Source: Longimicrobiales bacterium
GTDB lineage: Bacteria > Gemmatimonadota > Gemmatimonadetes > Longimicrobiales > Gaopeijiaceae
Length of the DNA stretch: 37,940 nt
Assembly: GCA_028280525.1 (NCBI GenBank)
Contig: JANQLR010000209.1
Location: 1-37,940, forward strand
Direction of reading: 5' to 3'
Part shown: positions 17,529 through 25,212 of the stretch, piece by piece
How positions within the stretch are numbered: the first letter of the stretch is position 1
Layout of the letters: the number at the start of each line of letters is the position of its first letter
Made by a program: the position numbers and the translations under genes
The notes under the pieces: generated by a model
What the model was told of the DNA's origin: nothing
Database searches by the model: none
Seen by the model: only the letters and a program-made list of their open reading frames with translations

Positions 17529-18242
17529 CTACGGCACGTCCATCGTCCGCAGACGCCGGGTCGAGAGCACGAAGAAGACGATGCACACCCCGACCGCGAC
17601 GAGAGATGTGGCCGCAAGCTCCACGTGCACCTCCCCCGCGAACCGACGGGGGTCGATTCCGTGCATCAGCGCCGTGGCGTACCGGCGGATGCTGAAGTAG
17701 CGGATCCCCTCGACGTACCCGGAGAAGAAGCCCTCCCAGAGCACGATGTAGAGGAGCCCCACCCCGATCGCCTGCTTCGTCACCAGCCCGAGCCAGACGA
17801 AGAAGGAGGTGTACATCATGAGGCCGACCCCGATCCCGGTGGCGACCGCCAGCACCGCCGTGGCGTCCCGGTTGTAGGCGACGAAGCCGGTCGCCAGGGC
17901 GCTGCCGAGGATGAAGGGCCCGGAGACGGCGAGCGCTCCCAGCATCTTCGGCAGGACGATCTGCCAGCGGGGGAGGGGCGACAGGGTGAGGTTGGCCAGC
18001 GTGCGGTCGTCGACCTCGTTGCCGAAGGCCACGCTCGCGATCGCGACGATGATGAGCGGGGCGATGGAGCCAGCCAGCATCGTGCTGATGACGATGACCT
18101 CGAACTCGTCCACGAAGGGGGCGCGGGACCCCCGGACGACGAGCGCGGAGAAGAGGACCGGGAGCGAGGCGAGGACCGTCATGATGACGATCCGCCACCG
18201 GCCGGTGAGCTGGTTCAGCGTCAGTCGGAAGAGCGGCCCCAT
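17529..18242 (-). CDS. ABC-2 type permease (second transporter pair)
   Basis: The product has 237 residues with about six hydrophobic segments: 20-38, 50-70, 98-120, 127-152, 155-175 and 205-228. The segment FGNEVDDRTLANLTLSPLPRW is typical of ABC-2 membrane subunits, where a short coupling helix follows the second membrane segment. It is the membrane half of an exporter whose ATPase is encoded immediately upstream (18245-19171, 2-bp gap). The substrate is unknown; ABC-2 systems of this size move lipids, polysaccharides, drugs or proteins across the inner membrane. It is the last gene of a seven-gene minus-strand operon. Confidence 0.85.
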   Translation of the reverse strand: MGPLFRLTLNQLTGRWRIVIMTVLASLPVLFSALVVRGSRAPFVDEFEVIVISTMLAGSIAPLIIVAIASVAFGNEVDDRTLANLTLSPLPRWQIVLPKMLGALAVSGPFILGSALATGFVAYNRDATAVLAVATGIGVGLMMYTSFFVWLGLVTKQAIGVGLLYIVLWEGFFSGYVEGIRYFSIRRYATALMHGIDPRRFAGEVHVELAATSLVAVGVCIVFFVLSTRRLRTMDVP

Positions 18243-18244
18243 GA

Positions 18245-19171
18245 TCAGCGCTCCACCAGGTAGCCGAAGACGCTCTCGAGCGAGTCGTCCAGGGGTTCGA
18301 CCCGTCGAAGACCGATCGAGGCCTTCTGAGCCAGGCGCGGCAACTCGACCTGGAGATCGCGCACGTTGTTGCTCAGCACCACGAGCCCGCCATCCGGATC
18401 CACATTCACGGCGTCGACCGAGGGCAGCTGAACGACCTCGCCCGCGAGTCGTCGGGGGTCGGAGGCCAGGACGCGCACGTGGTACGGGCGCTGGTCCAAC
18501 GCGGCACGGATCGCCCGGAAGCCCCCGGAGGCGGCGAGCTTCCCGTTGATGATCAGCAGCACGGTTTCCGCGAGCTGCTCGACCTCCTCCAGGATGTGAG
18601 AGGAGATGATGATCGTCCTTCCCTCCGCCGCGAGCCGTCGGAGCAGGTTCTGGAAGTGGACGCGCTGACGCGGGTCCGCTCCGTTGAGCGGCTCGTCGAG
18701 GATCAGCACCTCGGGGTCGTGAACGATCGTGGCCGCCAGGCGCATCCGCTGGCGCATTCCCCGGGAGTAGGTCCCCATGCGCTTCTCGGCCGCCTCGACG
18801 AGGTCCACCTGCGCGATCGCCCGCTCGACGGCGTCGTCGACGTTCGGGACACGGCGGATCTTCGCCATCATGCGGACGAAGTCGCGCCCGCGCATGAAGG
18901 TGTAGACCGTCTCGTGCTCGGACATGACGCCCACGCGTCGGTAGAGCGCCGGATTGTCGCGAACGGGCTGACCGAACATGGTGACCGAACCGTCCGAGAC
19001 GCCCGCCAGACCGGTCATCATGCGGAGCAGCGTCGTCTTGCCGGCGCCGTTCGGACCGAGCAGCCCGGTGATGCCGGGCCCGATCTCGAAGCTCACGTCC
19101 GACACGGCCACGACGCTCCCGAACCACCGGGAGACGCCCTCCACGCGGATGACGGGGTCGGGGGCGCTCAC
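18245..19171 (-). CDS. ABC transporter ATPase (second transporter pair)
   Basis: The product has 308 residues and starts at a GTG at 19171, which overlaps the preceding permease stop by 4 bp (GTGA). Walker A is GPNGAGKTT (39-47), the signature is YSRGMRQ (135-141) in place of the usual LSGGQ, Walker B is VLILDEP (155-161), and the H-loop histidine is H192. EHETVY after the Q-loop region (85-90) replaces the common Q-x-x-x-L pattern. The C-terminal 95 residues form an extra domain, as in CcmA/NatA-type exporters. It supplies ATP hydrolysis to the permease encoded next. Confidence 0.93.
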   Translation of the reverse strand: MSAPDPVIRVEGVSRWFGSVVAVSDVSFEIGPGITGLLGPNGAGKTTLLRMMTGLAGVSDGSVTMFGQPVRDNPALYRRVGVMSEHETVYTFMRGRDFVRMMAKIRRVPNVDDAVERAIAQVDLVEAAEKRMGTYSRGMRQRMRLAATIVHDPEVLILDEPLNGADPRQRVHFQNLLRRLAAEGRTIIISSHILEEVEQLAETVLLIINGKLAASGGFRAIRAALDQRPYHVRVLASDPRRLAGEVVQLPSVDAVNVDPDGGLVVLSNNVRDLQVELPRLAQKASIGLRRVEPLDDSLESVFGYLVER

Positions 19172-20103
19172 GGGGTCAGCCTCCGGTAGCGTTCGACCAG
19201 GATGGCGCCGGGGATCAGCACCCACGCGGAGTACCAGACGAGGAGCAGCGTGTTGCCCAGCTCGCGGGCGGGTGCCTCGCTCGTGACGCCGCTGACCTCC
19301 CCGAAGATCATGTCGTTCACGTGCACCGGGATGTTGCTCAGGTTGAACATCGAGATCCACTGGCCGACCGGTCCCTCGATCTCCGTCGAGAGGCCGGCCG
19401 TGAAGGGGGTCGAGATGACGAAGAGCCCCACCAGGAAGACGGCGGCGTAGGCACGACGCTTCGTGAAGGCCGCCACGAGCATGGCGAGCGTCGTCATGTA
19501 CGCCGCCAGCGCCGCGCCCGAGAGGAGGATGTGCGGGACGTCGGTCCAGTTTTCGGAGAAGTAGCCCCCGGGGTCCGGATGCCCCATGAGTCGACCGACC
19601 AGGAGCACGAACTGCGGCGCCCACGCGACCCCGAGCGCGACCACCATGAAGGCGGACCACCGGGCCACCACGTAGTCGACCCCGGTGAGCGGACGCACCA
19701 GGTAGAGGTTGATCACCCCGTGCCGGCGGTCGGAACAGAGCAGATCCGGCGCCACGACCGCCGCGAAGACGAAGAAGAAGATCGAGGCGATGCCGTAGAA
19801 GTCGGAGTGCGTCGGGAGTTGCTCCAGCCCCTCGGGGCCCGCGATGCGGAGCGCGGCACCCGCCACGAGCGCGAGGATGAAGCCGATCCCCACCAGGAGC
19901 CCGATGAAGGTCCACGGCAGGATCTTGGCTCGCCCGCCCCGTCCGATCCCCAGGGCGATCCGGATCCCGTCCTTGAAGACGGCGACCCGCGCGCGGTGGC
20001 GCCCCTCGCGGGGGCCCGAGTAGCGCTGATAGCCGATGTCGAAGACGGTGCCTTCCGTCGTGCGCCCCGCCTCGTCGAGCGTCGTCGCGTGCCCGTCGCT
20101 CAT
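19168..20103 (-). CDS. ABC-2 type permease (first transporter pair)
   Basis: The product has 311 residues. A 60-residue cytoplasmic N-terminus precedes about six membrane segments (about 64-85, 105-122, 150-175, 190-215, 222-240, 285-303). The stretch DLLCSDRRHGVINLYLVRPL after the second segment is the typical coupling region of ABC-2 permeases. The start ATG overlaps the upstream ATPase stop (ATGA), and its own stop overlaps the downstream ATPase GTG. It works with the ATPase at 20100-21032 as an inner-membrane exporter; the substrate is unknown. Confidence 0.88.
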   Translation of the reverse strand: MSDGHATTLDEAGRTTEGTVFDIGYQRYSGPREGRHRARVAVFKDGIRIALGIGRGGRAKILPWTFIGLLVGIGFILALVAGAALRIAGPEGLEQLPTHSDFYGIASIFFFVFAAVVAPDLLCSDRRHGVINLYLVRPLTGVDYVVARWSAFMVVALGVAWAPQFVLLVGRLMGHPDPGGYFSENWTDVPHILLSGAALAAYMTTLAMLVAAFTKRRAYAAVFLVGLFVISTPFTAGLSTEIEGPVGQWISMFNLSNIPVHVNDMIFGEVSGVTSEAPARELGNTLLLVWYSAWVLIPGAILVERYRRLTP

Positions 20104-21032
20104 TCGTCCCCTCCCACGACCAGGGTTTCGCCGTCTCTCGCGAAGAGCTCGGTGAGCGCCCGCCGACGCGGGGCCATGCGACGCAGTGGAGCCCCTGCCG
20201 CAACCAGCGCGTCCCGCACCTCGTCGTAGATCGAGTCGTCCGTACCGTGCAGGTTCAGCCCCCCCGCCTCGGCCACGACCGTGATCCCGCGCGCCTCGAG
20301 CTCGGCGATGAGCGCGTCGGCGCGGTCGTCCACCTCCACGAAGACCGTCTCCGTTTCGGTGGTGAAGTCGGTCACCTCGCCGGCCTGCACGAGCAGTCCG
20401 CCCTGCAGCACGATGATCCGATCGCAGGTGCGTTCCACGTCGGACATCAGGTGCGAGGAGAAGAGGATGGAGATCCCGAACTCGCGGTGCGTCTTCCGGA
20501 CGAGGTCGAGCATCTCCTCACGCCCCGCCGGGTCGAGCCCTGCGGTGGGCTCGTCCAGCAGAACGATGCGCGGATCGTGGACGAGCGCCTGCGCGAGCTT
20601 GACCCGCTGTTTCATTCCCGTCGAGTAACCACCGATCGCCCGGTAGCGCTCCTCGAAGAGCCCCACGTGCCGGAGGGTGTCGGCTGCCCGGGTACGGGCC
20701 CGCTCCGGCGGCAGCCCGCTCACCTCCGCCAGGTGGGTCAGGAACTCCGCCGCGCTCACCCGAGTCGGCAGACAGTCGTGTTCGGGCATGTAGCCGAGCT
20801 TCGCGCGGACCTCGACGCTCCTCGAGGCGTCTTCGCCGAGGACGATCGCCCGGCCCGAGGTCGGCTGCAGCAGCCCGAGGAAGATCTTGATGGCGGTGCT
20901 CTTGCCGGCTCCGTTCTCTCCGAGGATGCCGGTGATGCCGTCGTGGATCCCGAAGCTCACGCCGTTCAGCGCGACGACCGAGCCGTAGCGCTTCTCAAGC
21001 TCGACCGCCTGGATCAGTGCGTCCGGGGTCAT
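20100..21032 (-). CDS. ABC transporter ATPase (first transporter pair)
   Basis: The product has 310 residues. Walker A is GENGAGKST (38-46), the signature is YSTGMKQ (136-142), Walker B is IVLLDEP (156-162), and the H-loop histidine is H194. YMPEHDCLPTRVSAAEFL follows the Q-loop region. The C-terminal extension (about 225-310) is typical of CcmA/GldA-like drug or polymer exporters. The start at 21032 overlaps the stop of the Sel1 lipoprotein (ATGA), so translation of the lipoprotein and the ATPase is coupled. The ATPase's stop overlaps the next permease start in the same way. Confidence 0.93.
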   Translation of the reverse strand: MTPDALIQAVELEKRYGSVVALNGVSFGIHDGITGILGENGAGKSTAIKIFLGLLQPTSGRAIVLGEDASRSVEVRAKLGYMPEHDCLPTRVSAAEFLTHLAEVSGLPPERARTRAADTLRHVGLFEERYRAIGGYSTGMKQRVKLAQALVHDPRIVLLDEPTAGLDPAGREEMLDLVRKTHREFGISILFSSHLMSDVERTCDRIIVLQGGLLVQAGEVTDFTTETETVFVEVDDRADALIAELEARGITVVAEAGGLNLHGTDDSIYDEVRDALVAAGAPLRRMAPRRRALTELFARDGETLVVGGDE

Positions 21033-22006
21033 CCTTCCGTCCTTCGGCAGGCCGCCTGGATGCCCTGGTTGCAGGCGCGGCGGAAGTAGCGGGCGGCTCG
21101 GGTCACGTCGCGTACGCCGTGCTCGCCGCTCGCGTAGATCTCGCCGATCTCGAAGCAGGCCTCCGGCACGGGAGCGTAGCCCACGGCCTCGGTCCACTGC
21201 GGGTAGCAGGCGGCGTCGTACAGCTCGACGCCGCGGTCGAAGTCCTGTTCCACACCGATCCCGGCCACGTAGAGTCGCCCGAGCCGATAGCACCCGTTCC
21301 ACTCCGTCTCGCAGGCGGCTTCGAAGAGCTCGGCGGCTCGAAGCGGATCCGCCTCGACTCCGATCCCGTCGACGTAGGCGTCCCCGAGGTGCGTACACCC
21401 CATCTGGGACTCGCCTTCACACGCCCGCTCGAAGAGCTGGAAGGTCGAGCGGTGGTCCGCTTCGACGCCCACGGAGTCCCGGTACTGAAGTCCGAGCCCG
21501 ATGCACCCGTCCGGGTCCCCGCCGTCGCAGCCGCGCCGGTGAAGCTCCGCCGCGAGCGCGAGGTCCTGGAGTGGGCCGGTCGCCTCCACCTCCGGGTCGA
21601 TCGAATCGGGGGTGAGATACATGTCGGCCAGCAGGGTGCAGCCTCGGGCCGCCCCCTCGTCGCACCCGCGCTGAAGGAGGGAGGCCGCTGCGACGGAGTC
21701 GCGCTCGACCCCGCGGCCGCGGATGAGTCCGTCCGCCCGCATCTCCGCCAGACGCACGCACCCCGACGGTTCGCCGGCCTCGCACGCCTGCCGGTAGAGG
21801 CCCGCGGCCCAGCTCCAGTCCCGCAGGATGTGGTTGCCGCGGAAGGCGCGCTCTCCGAGCTCGAGGCACGACGCCGCGGTTCCGGTATCGCACTCGGCCC
21901 GCAGCGCCCGGGCCTCCGCGGCCTCCGGCGTGCAGCTGCTCACCGACATCGTCAGCGCGAGTCCGGCGGCGGCCATCCATCGCCCGAGTCGACGTCCCTT
22001 CACCAT
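21029..22006 (-). CDS. Cys-rich Sel1-repeat lipoprotein in a transporter operon
   Basis: The product has 325 residues. The ATG at 22006 is preferred because AGGAG (22014-22018) lies 7 nt upstream; a GTG at 22012 would be too close to it. The N-terminus has a basic region, a hydrophobic core and the lipobox VSSC (C25), so it should be a lipid-anchored periplasmic protein. The rest is a chain of Sel1-like helical repeats, about 36 residues each, with paired cysteines (AASCLELGERAF, GCTLLADMY, GCIGLGLQY, GCTHLGDAYVDGIGV, GCYRLGRLYVAGIGV). This pattern matches the disulfide-bridged cysteine-rich Sel1 proteins. Such repeats bind protein partners. Its stop overlaps the ABC ATPase start, so it may be a scaffold or receptor for the transporters. 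It lies 22 bp after the ADOP gene. Confidence 0.9.
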   Translation of the reverse strand: MVKGRRLGRWMAAAGLALTMSVSSCTPEAAEARALRAECDTGTAASCLELGERAFRGNHILRDWSWAAGLYRQACEAGEPSGCVRLAEMRADGLIRGRGVERDSVAAASLLQRGCDEGAARGCTLLADMYLTPDSIDPEVEATGPLQDLALAAELHRRGCDGGDPDGCIGLGLQYRDSVGVEADHRSTFQLFERACEGESQMGCTHLGDAYVDGIGVEADPLRAAELFEAACETEWNGCYRLGRLYVAGIGVEQDFDRGVELYDAACYPQWTEAVGYAPVPEACFEIGEIYASGEHGVRDVTRAARYFRRACNQGIQAACRRTEG

Positions 22007-22013
22007 CTGCACT

Positions 22014-22018
22014 CTCCT
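22014..22018 (-). promoter_or_regulatory. Shine-Dalgarno that sets the Sel1 lipoprotein start
   Basis: AGGAG on the minus strand lies 7 nt before the ATG at 22006. The in-frame GTG at 22012 would leave only 1 nt of spacing, so the ATG is the likely start. Confidence 0.65.
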
Positions 22019-22028
22019 TGCTCCACTC

Positions 22029-24758
22029 CTACTCGGACCGCAGCGAGGCCATCGGGTCGACGGCGGAGGCGCGGCGGGCCGGGATGTACGACGCCAGCAC
22101 GGCGACGGACAGCATCAGGGCGGACATCACGACGAAGGTGGGGGGGTCCAAGGTTTCCACTCCGTACAGGAGCGAGTCCAGCACGCGGGCCAGGGCCGCG
22201 GCCGCGAGCACGCCCACGGCCACTCCGCCGACCGCGACGCGCGCTCCCTGGAGCACGACCATCTGACGGACGGTACGCGCCTCGGCGCCCAGCGTCATCC
22301 GCACGGCGATCTCCCGCCGGCGATGCGACACGACGTACGACAGCACGCCGTACAGCCCGACCGCCCCGAGGATCAGCGCGAGGATCGAGGAGATGGCGAG
22401 CATCATCATCGTGAAGGAGAGCTGCGCCATCGAGCGGCGCTCCAGCCCCTCCATGGTGAAGATCCGGTACATCGGCGACTCCGGGACGACCTCCAGCATG
22501 AGGGCGCGGATGTCGGCCGCGATGACGTCCGCACGGGGGGTCTTCACCACGTAGGCCGGGGAGCCGACCGCCCATTCCCGACCGAGCGCCGACCCGGTCG
22601 GCCCCTGCATCGGCAGGTAGACCATCGGGTCCGGCTCGGCCTGTCGGAAGGACTCCAGGAGGATGTCCTCGACCACCCCCACGACCGGGACGAAGGTGGC
22701 GGAGTCCGGGGTGATCGCGATCATCTGCCCGAGCGCCTCCTCGCCCGGCCAGAGGAGTCGTGCCGTCGACTCGCCGACGACCGCCGCGGGCACCCCTCGC
22801 TGATCGCGGTCGTCCAGCCCACGGCCCCGCAGCACCGAGATCCCCATCGTCCCGAAGTAGTCGCCGCCGACGAAGGTGAAGTTCACGATCGGAGGCTGCT
22901 CGCCGCTCTGCAGCATCTCCCGCGTGTAGAAGCGCGTGTCCCCCGCCCCCTCGTCCAGCGGCAGCCAGTTGGTCAGGGCGACGGACTCCACCCCGGGAAG
23001 GGCCGCGACCCGCTCCATGAACTCGGTGTGGAAGCGGGCGAAGCTCGGACCGTCGTTCAGCTCGTCGCGAGACGGGGCCACCTGGAAGGAGAAGACATCG
23101 GCGGTGTCGTAGCCGGGATCGACCTGCGTCAGCGTGTAGAAGGAGCGCATGAGCAGCCCCGAGCCGACGAGGAGGACGAGCGCGGTGGCGGTCTGAAGGA
23201 AGACCAGCCCACTCCTCGTGAGTCGACTTCCGCCCAGGCCGACTACGCCCGCCTGGCGCAGCCCGCCCACCATGCGCGGCTGGGAGGACCGGAGGGCCGG
23301 GAGCAGGCCGAAGGCCGCCGCGGTAACGAGCGCCAGCGCAGCGGTAAAGAGGAGCGCCGTACCGTTGAGCCGCGTGAGGTCGAGGTTGGGGATGCTCTCG
23401 GGCGCCGCGCGGACCAGGAGCGGGATGCCGGCCCACGCGAGGAGCGCGCCGACGGCGCCGCCGGCGCCGGCCAGCAGGAACGCCTCCGCCATCTGGCCAC
23501 GAATCAGCCCCCCGCGCCCCGCCCCCAGCGCCTGCCGTACCGCGAGGTCGGTCCGTCGGCTCTCCGCCCGGACCAGGAAGAGGTTCGCGACGTTGGCGCA
23601 GGCGATCAGGAGGACGAGCCCGACGGTGCCCAGCAGGAGCCAGAGCGGTCGTTGCACCTCCCCGACGAGCTCCTCCTCCAGGCTGCGCACGACGGGGCGG
23701 TGGTTCTCCATGATCTGCTGGTACCGCGGCGGTCCGTCACCGAAGCGCTCGGGGATGCGGGCGGCGAGGGGGGCGAGCTGTGTAGCGAGATCGTCGGGAC
23801 CGACGCCGCTCCGCATCCGTCCGATCAGACCGAAGCCGAGGTTCCCGGGACGGAGGTTCTCGGGGTCTCCGAGCATCGCGTGGACCCAGACGGAGGTCCG
23901 GTCGGAGGGGAACCGGAAGCCCGGATCGAGTACACCCGCAATCGTGATCACCCGCCCCGAGACCTCGAGCGAGCGGCCGATGACCTCGGGGTCCATCCCG
24001 AACCACTCCTCCCAGAGCCGGTGACTGATCACCCCCACACTTCCTCGAGCGTCCTCCACCGTGGGAAGTCGTCCGAGCGTGGGGCGGGCCCCCAACGTCG
24101 TGTAGAGCGAGGGCGTCGCCTGGGCGATGAAGAGCCGCTCGGTCCGCTCGTCGGTCCGGACGGTGGTCTGCGCCGTGCGGTACATGCCGAGGTCCTCGAG
24201 CATGTCCGCCTCCTCCCGGTACTGCACGAAGAACTCCGGTCCGACGGAGAACTCGGGAGGCATGTCCGTCCCCGGGGCGGAGGCGCGGATCACCACGAGG
24301 CGCTCCGCCGCCGGGTAGTCGAGCGGGTCCAGGAGCACCGCGTCGACGACGCTGAAGATCGCCGTGTTCGCCCCAATCGCGAGCGCGAGGGTCCCCACCG
24401 TGATCGCCGTGAACCCCTTCGCCTTCCGCAGCGACCGCGCCGCCAGTCCGAAGTCTCGAGCCCATCCCTCGATCATCCCCATCACATCCCACCTCCTCCG
24501 CGTGAAGCGCAGCGGGGTCCCCCCTGCAAAGGGGTCCCCCCGGTTCCGATGACCCCCAAAGCGACCGACGAATCGCTGTCGGGCGAGGGCCTGCGTCATG
24601 TCGAGCACGCTCAGCACCATCACCAGGTGGGCCGGCCACCAGCCCAGCCGGTCGCGCCGGCGCGCGTGCATCTCGTTGAGGTCGCCGAGGGCGTCCTCGG
24701 CCCGGCCGTCGGGGGCCAGGAACCGGACGAGGGCCGCGGCCCATCCGGGCACCGTCAC
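22029..24758 (-). CDS. ADOP-family MacB/FtsX-like permease 1
   Basis: The product has 909 residues. A cytoplasmic N-terminal prefix of about 95 residues (GDLNEMHARRRDRLGWW) precedes TM1 (about 115-137, LAIGANTAIFSVVDAVLL). A large periplasmic MacB_PCD domain follows, then an FtsX triple-helix block (about 375-500, with the conserved ACANVANLFLVR and RQALGAG), a second periplasmic domain and a second FtsX block (about 790-905, GLYGVLSYVVSHRRREIAVRMTLGA in two parts). This duplicated layout is the acidobacterial duplicated orphan permease family. Members lack a fused ATPase and usually sit beside a PadR regulator, as here: its ATG overlaps the PadR stop by 4 bp. It probably performs mechanotransmission or export of lipoproteins or drugs. 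The ATPase partner could be one of the two encoded downstream, although those are of ABC-2 type (inference). Confidence 0.93.
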   Translation of the reverse strand: MTVPGWAAALVRFLAPDGRAEDALGDLNEMHARRRDRLGWWPAHLVMVLSVLDMTQALARQRFVGRFGGHRNRGDPFAGGTPLRFTRRRWDVMGMIEGWARDFGLAARSLRKAKGFTAITVGTLALAIGANTAIFSVVDAVLLDPLDYPAAERLVVIRASAPGTDMPPEFSVGPEFFVQYREEADMLEDLGMYRTAQTTVRTDERTERLFIAQATPSLYTTLGARPTLGRLPTVEDARGSVGVISHRLWEEWFGMDPEVIGRSLEVSGRVITIAGVLDPGFRFPSDRTSVWVHAMLGDPENLRPGNLGFGLIGRMRSGVGPDDLATQLAPLAARIPERFGDGPPRYQQIMENHRPVVRSLEEELVGEVQRPLWLLLGTVGLVLLIACANVANLFLVRAESRRTDLAVRQALGAGRGGLIRGQMAEAFLLAGAGGAVGALLAWAGIPLLVRAAPESIPNLDLTRLNGTALLFTAALALVTAAAFGLLPALRSSQPRMVGGLRQAGVVGLGGSRLTRSGLVFLQTATALVLLVGSGLLMRSFYTLTQVDPGYDTADVFSFQVAPSRDELNDGPSFARFHTEFMERVAALPGVESVALTNWLPLDEGAGDTRFYTREMLQSGEQPPIVNFTFVGGDYFGTMGISVLRGRGLDDRDQRGVPAAVVGESTARLLWPGEEALGQMIAITPDSATFVPVVGVVEDILLESFRQAEPDPMVYLPMQGPTGSALGREWAVGSPAYVVKTPRADVIAADIRALMLEVVPESPMYRIFTMEGLERRSMAQLSFTMMMLAISSILALILGAVGLYGVLSYVVSHRRREIAVRMTLGAEARTVRQMVVLQGARVAVGGVAVGVLAAAALARVLDSLLYGVETLDPPTFVVMSALMLSVAVLASYIPARRASAVDPMASLRSE

Positions 24759-25087
24759 ACCAGGCCTTCCAGCACGTCGAGTCCGTCGGCCATCGTCCGA
24801 ATCGCGCCCGTCGCCGCCTGCGCGGCGCGGACTCCCTCCGGTCGGACCTCGACCAGTCTGCGCGGCTTCCCGCCGCGCTCCGCCCGAGGCTCGCTCAGCC
24901 GTGTGTCGAGGAGGCGTTTCGCCTCCAGACGGTGGATCGTCGTGTGAACGGTGGCTCGCCGGACCGAACGCCCGGTCCGTTCTTCGATCACATCCGCGAT
25001 GGAGACCGTGTACGCCTCGGCGGGCCCCAGACGAAGGGCGGCGAGGATGACCAGCAGTTCGAACTCCCCGAGGGAATCCCGTCCCAT
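24755..25087 (-). CDS. PadR-family regulator 1 (heads the ADOP-ABC operon)
   Basis: The product has 110 residues: a winged helix-turn-helix with the PadR signature (LGEFELLVILAALRLGP, then SIADVIEERTGR, ATVHTTIHRLEAKRLLDTR, GGKPRRLVEV) and a short dimerising helix. Its stop overlaps the ADOP1 start, so regulator and permease are translated together. PadR proteins usually repress the operon they head and release it on binding a small molecule or damage signal. A TGTCGAC-type dyad at 25109-25136, just upstream of the start, is the likely operator. There is no Shine-Dalgarno sequence, so the message may be leaderless. Confidence 0.9.
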   Translation of the reverse strand: MGRDSLGEFELLVILAALRLGPAEAYTVSIADVIEERTGRSVRRATVHTTIHRLEAKRLLDTRLSEPRAERGGKPRRLVEVRPEGVRAAQAATGAIRTMADGLDVLEGLV

Positions 25088-25108
25088 GCGTGCGCGCCCC
25101 GAAGTGTG

Positions 25109-25136
25109 ATGTCGACGTGAGTTACTTTGTCGACAT
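25109..25136. promoter_or_regulatory. TGTCGAC inverted/tandem repeat: candidate PadR1 operator
   Basis: ATGTCGAC (25109-25116) and GTCGACAT (25129-25136) are perfect 8-bp inverted arms 12 bp apart. Each arm holds the palindrome GTCGAC, so the site also reads as two TGTCGAC(A/G) boxes 18 bp apart. It begins 22 bp upstream of the PadR1 start. The ATGT...ACAT ends fit the general PadR operator pattern. Binding is inferred. Confidence 0.6.
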
Positions 25137-25212
25137 AATCAGGGGTCGGGGTCTGCGCGCAAGAGTCCCGAGGGGTCGATGAGCTGCGGTGAGGGGCGCG
25201 GACCGACGCCCG

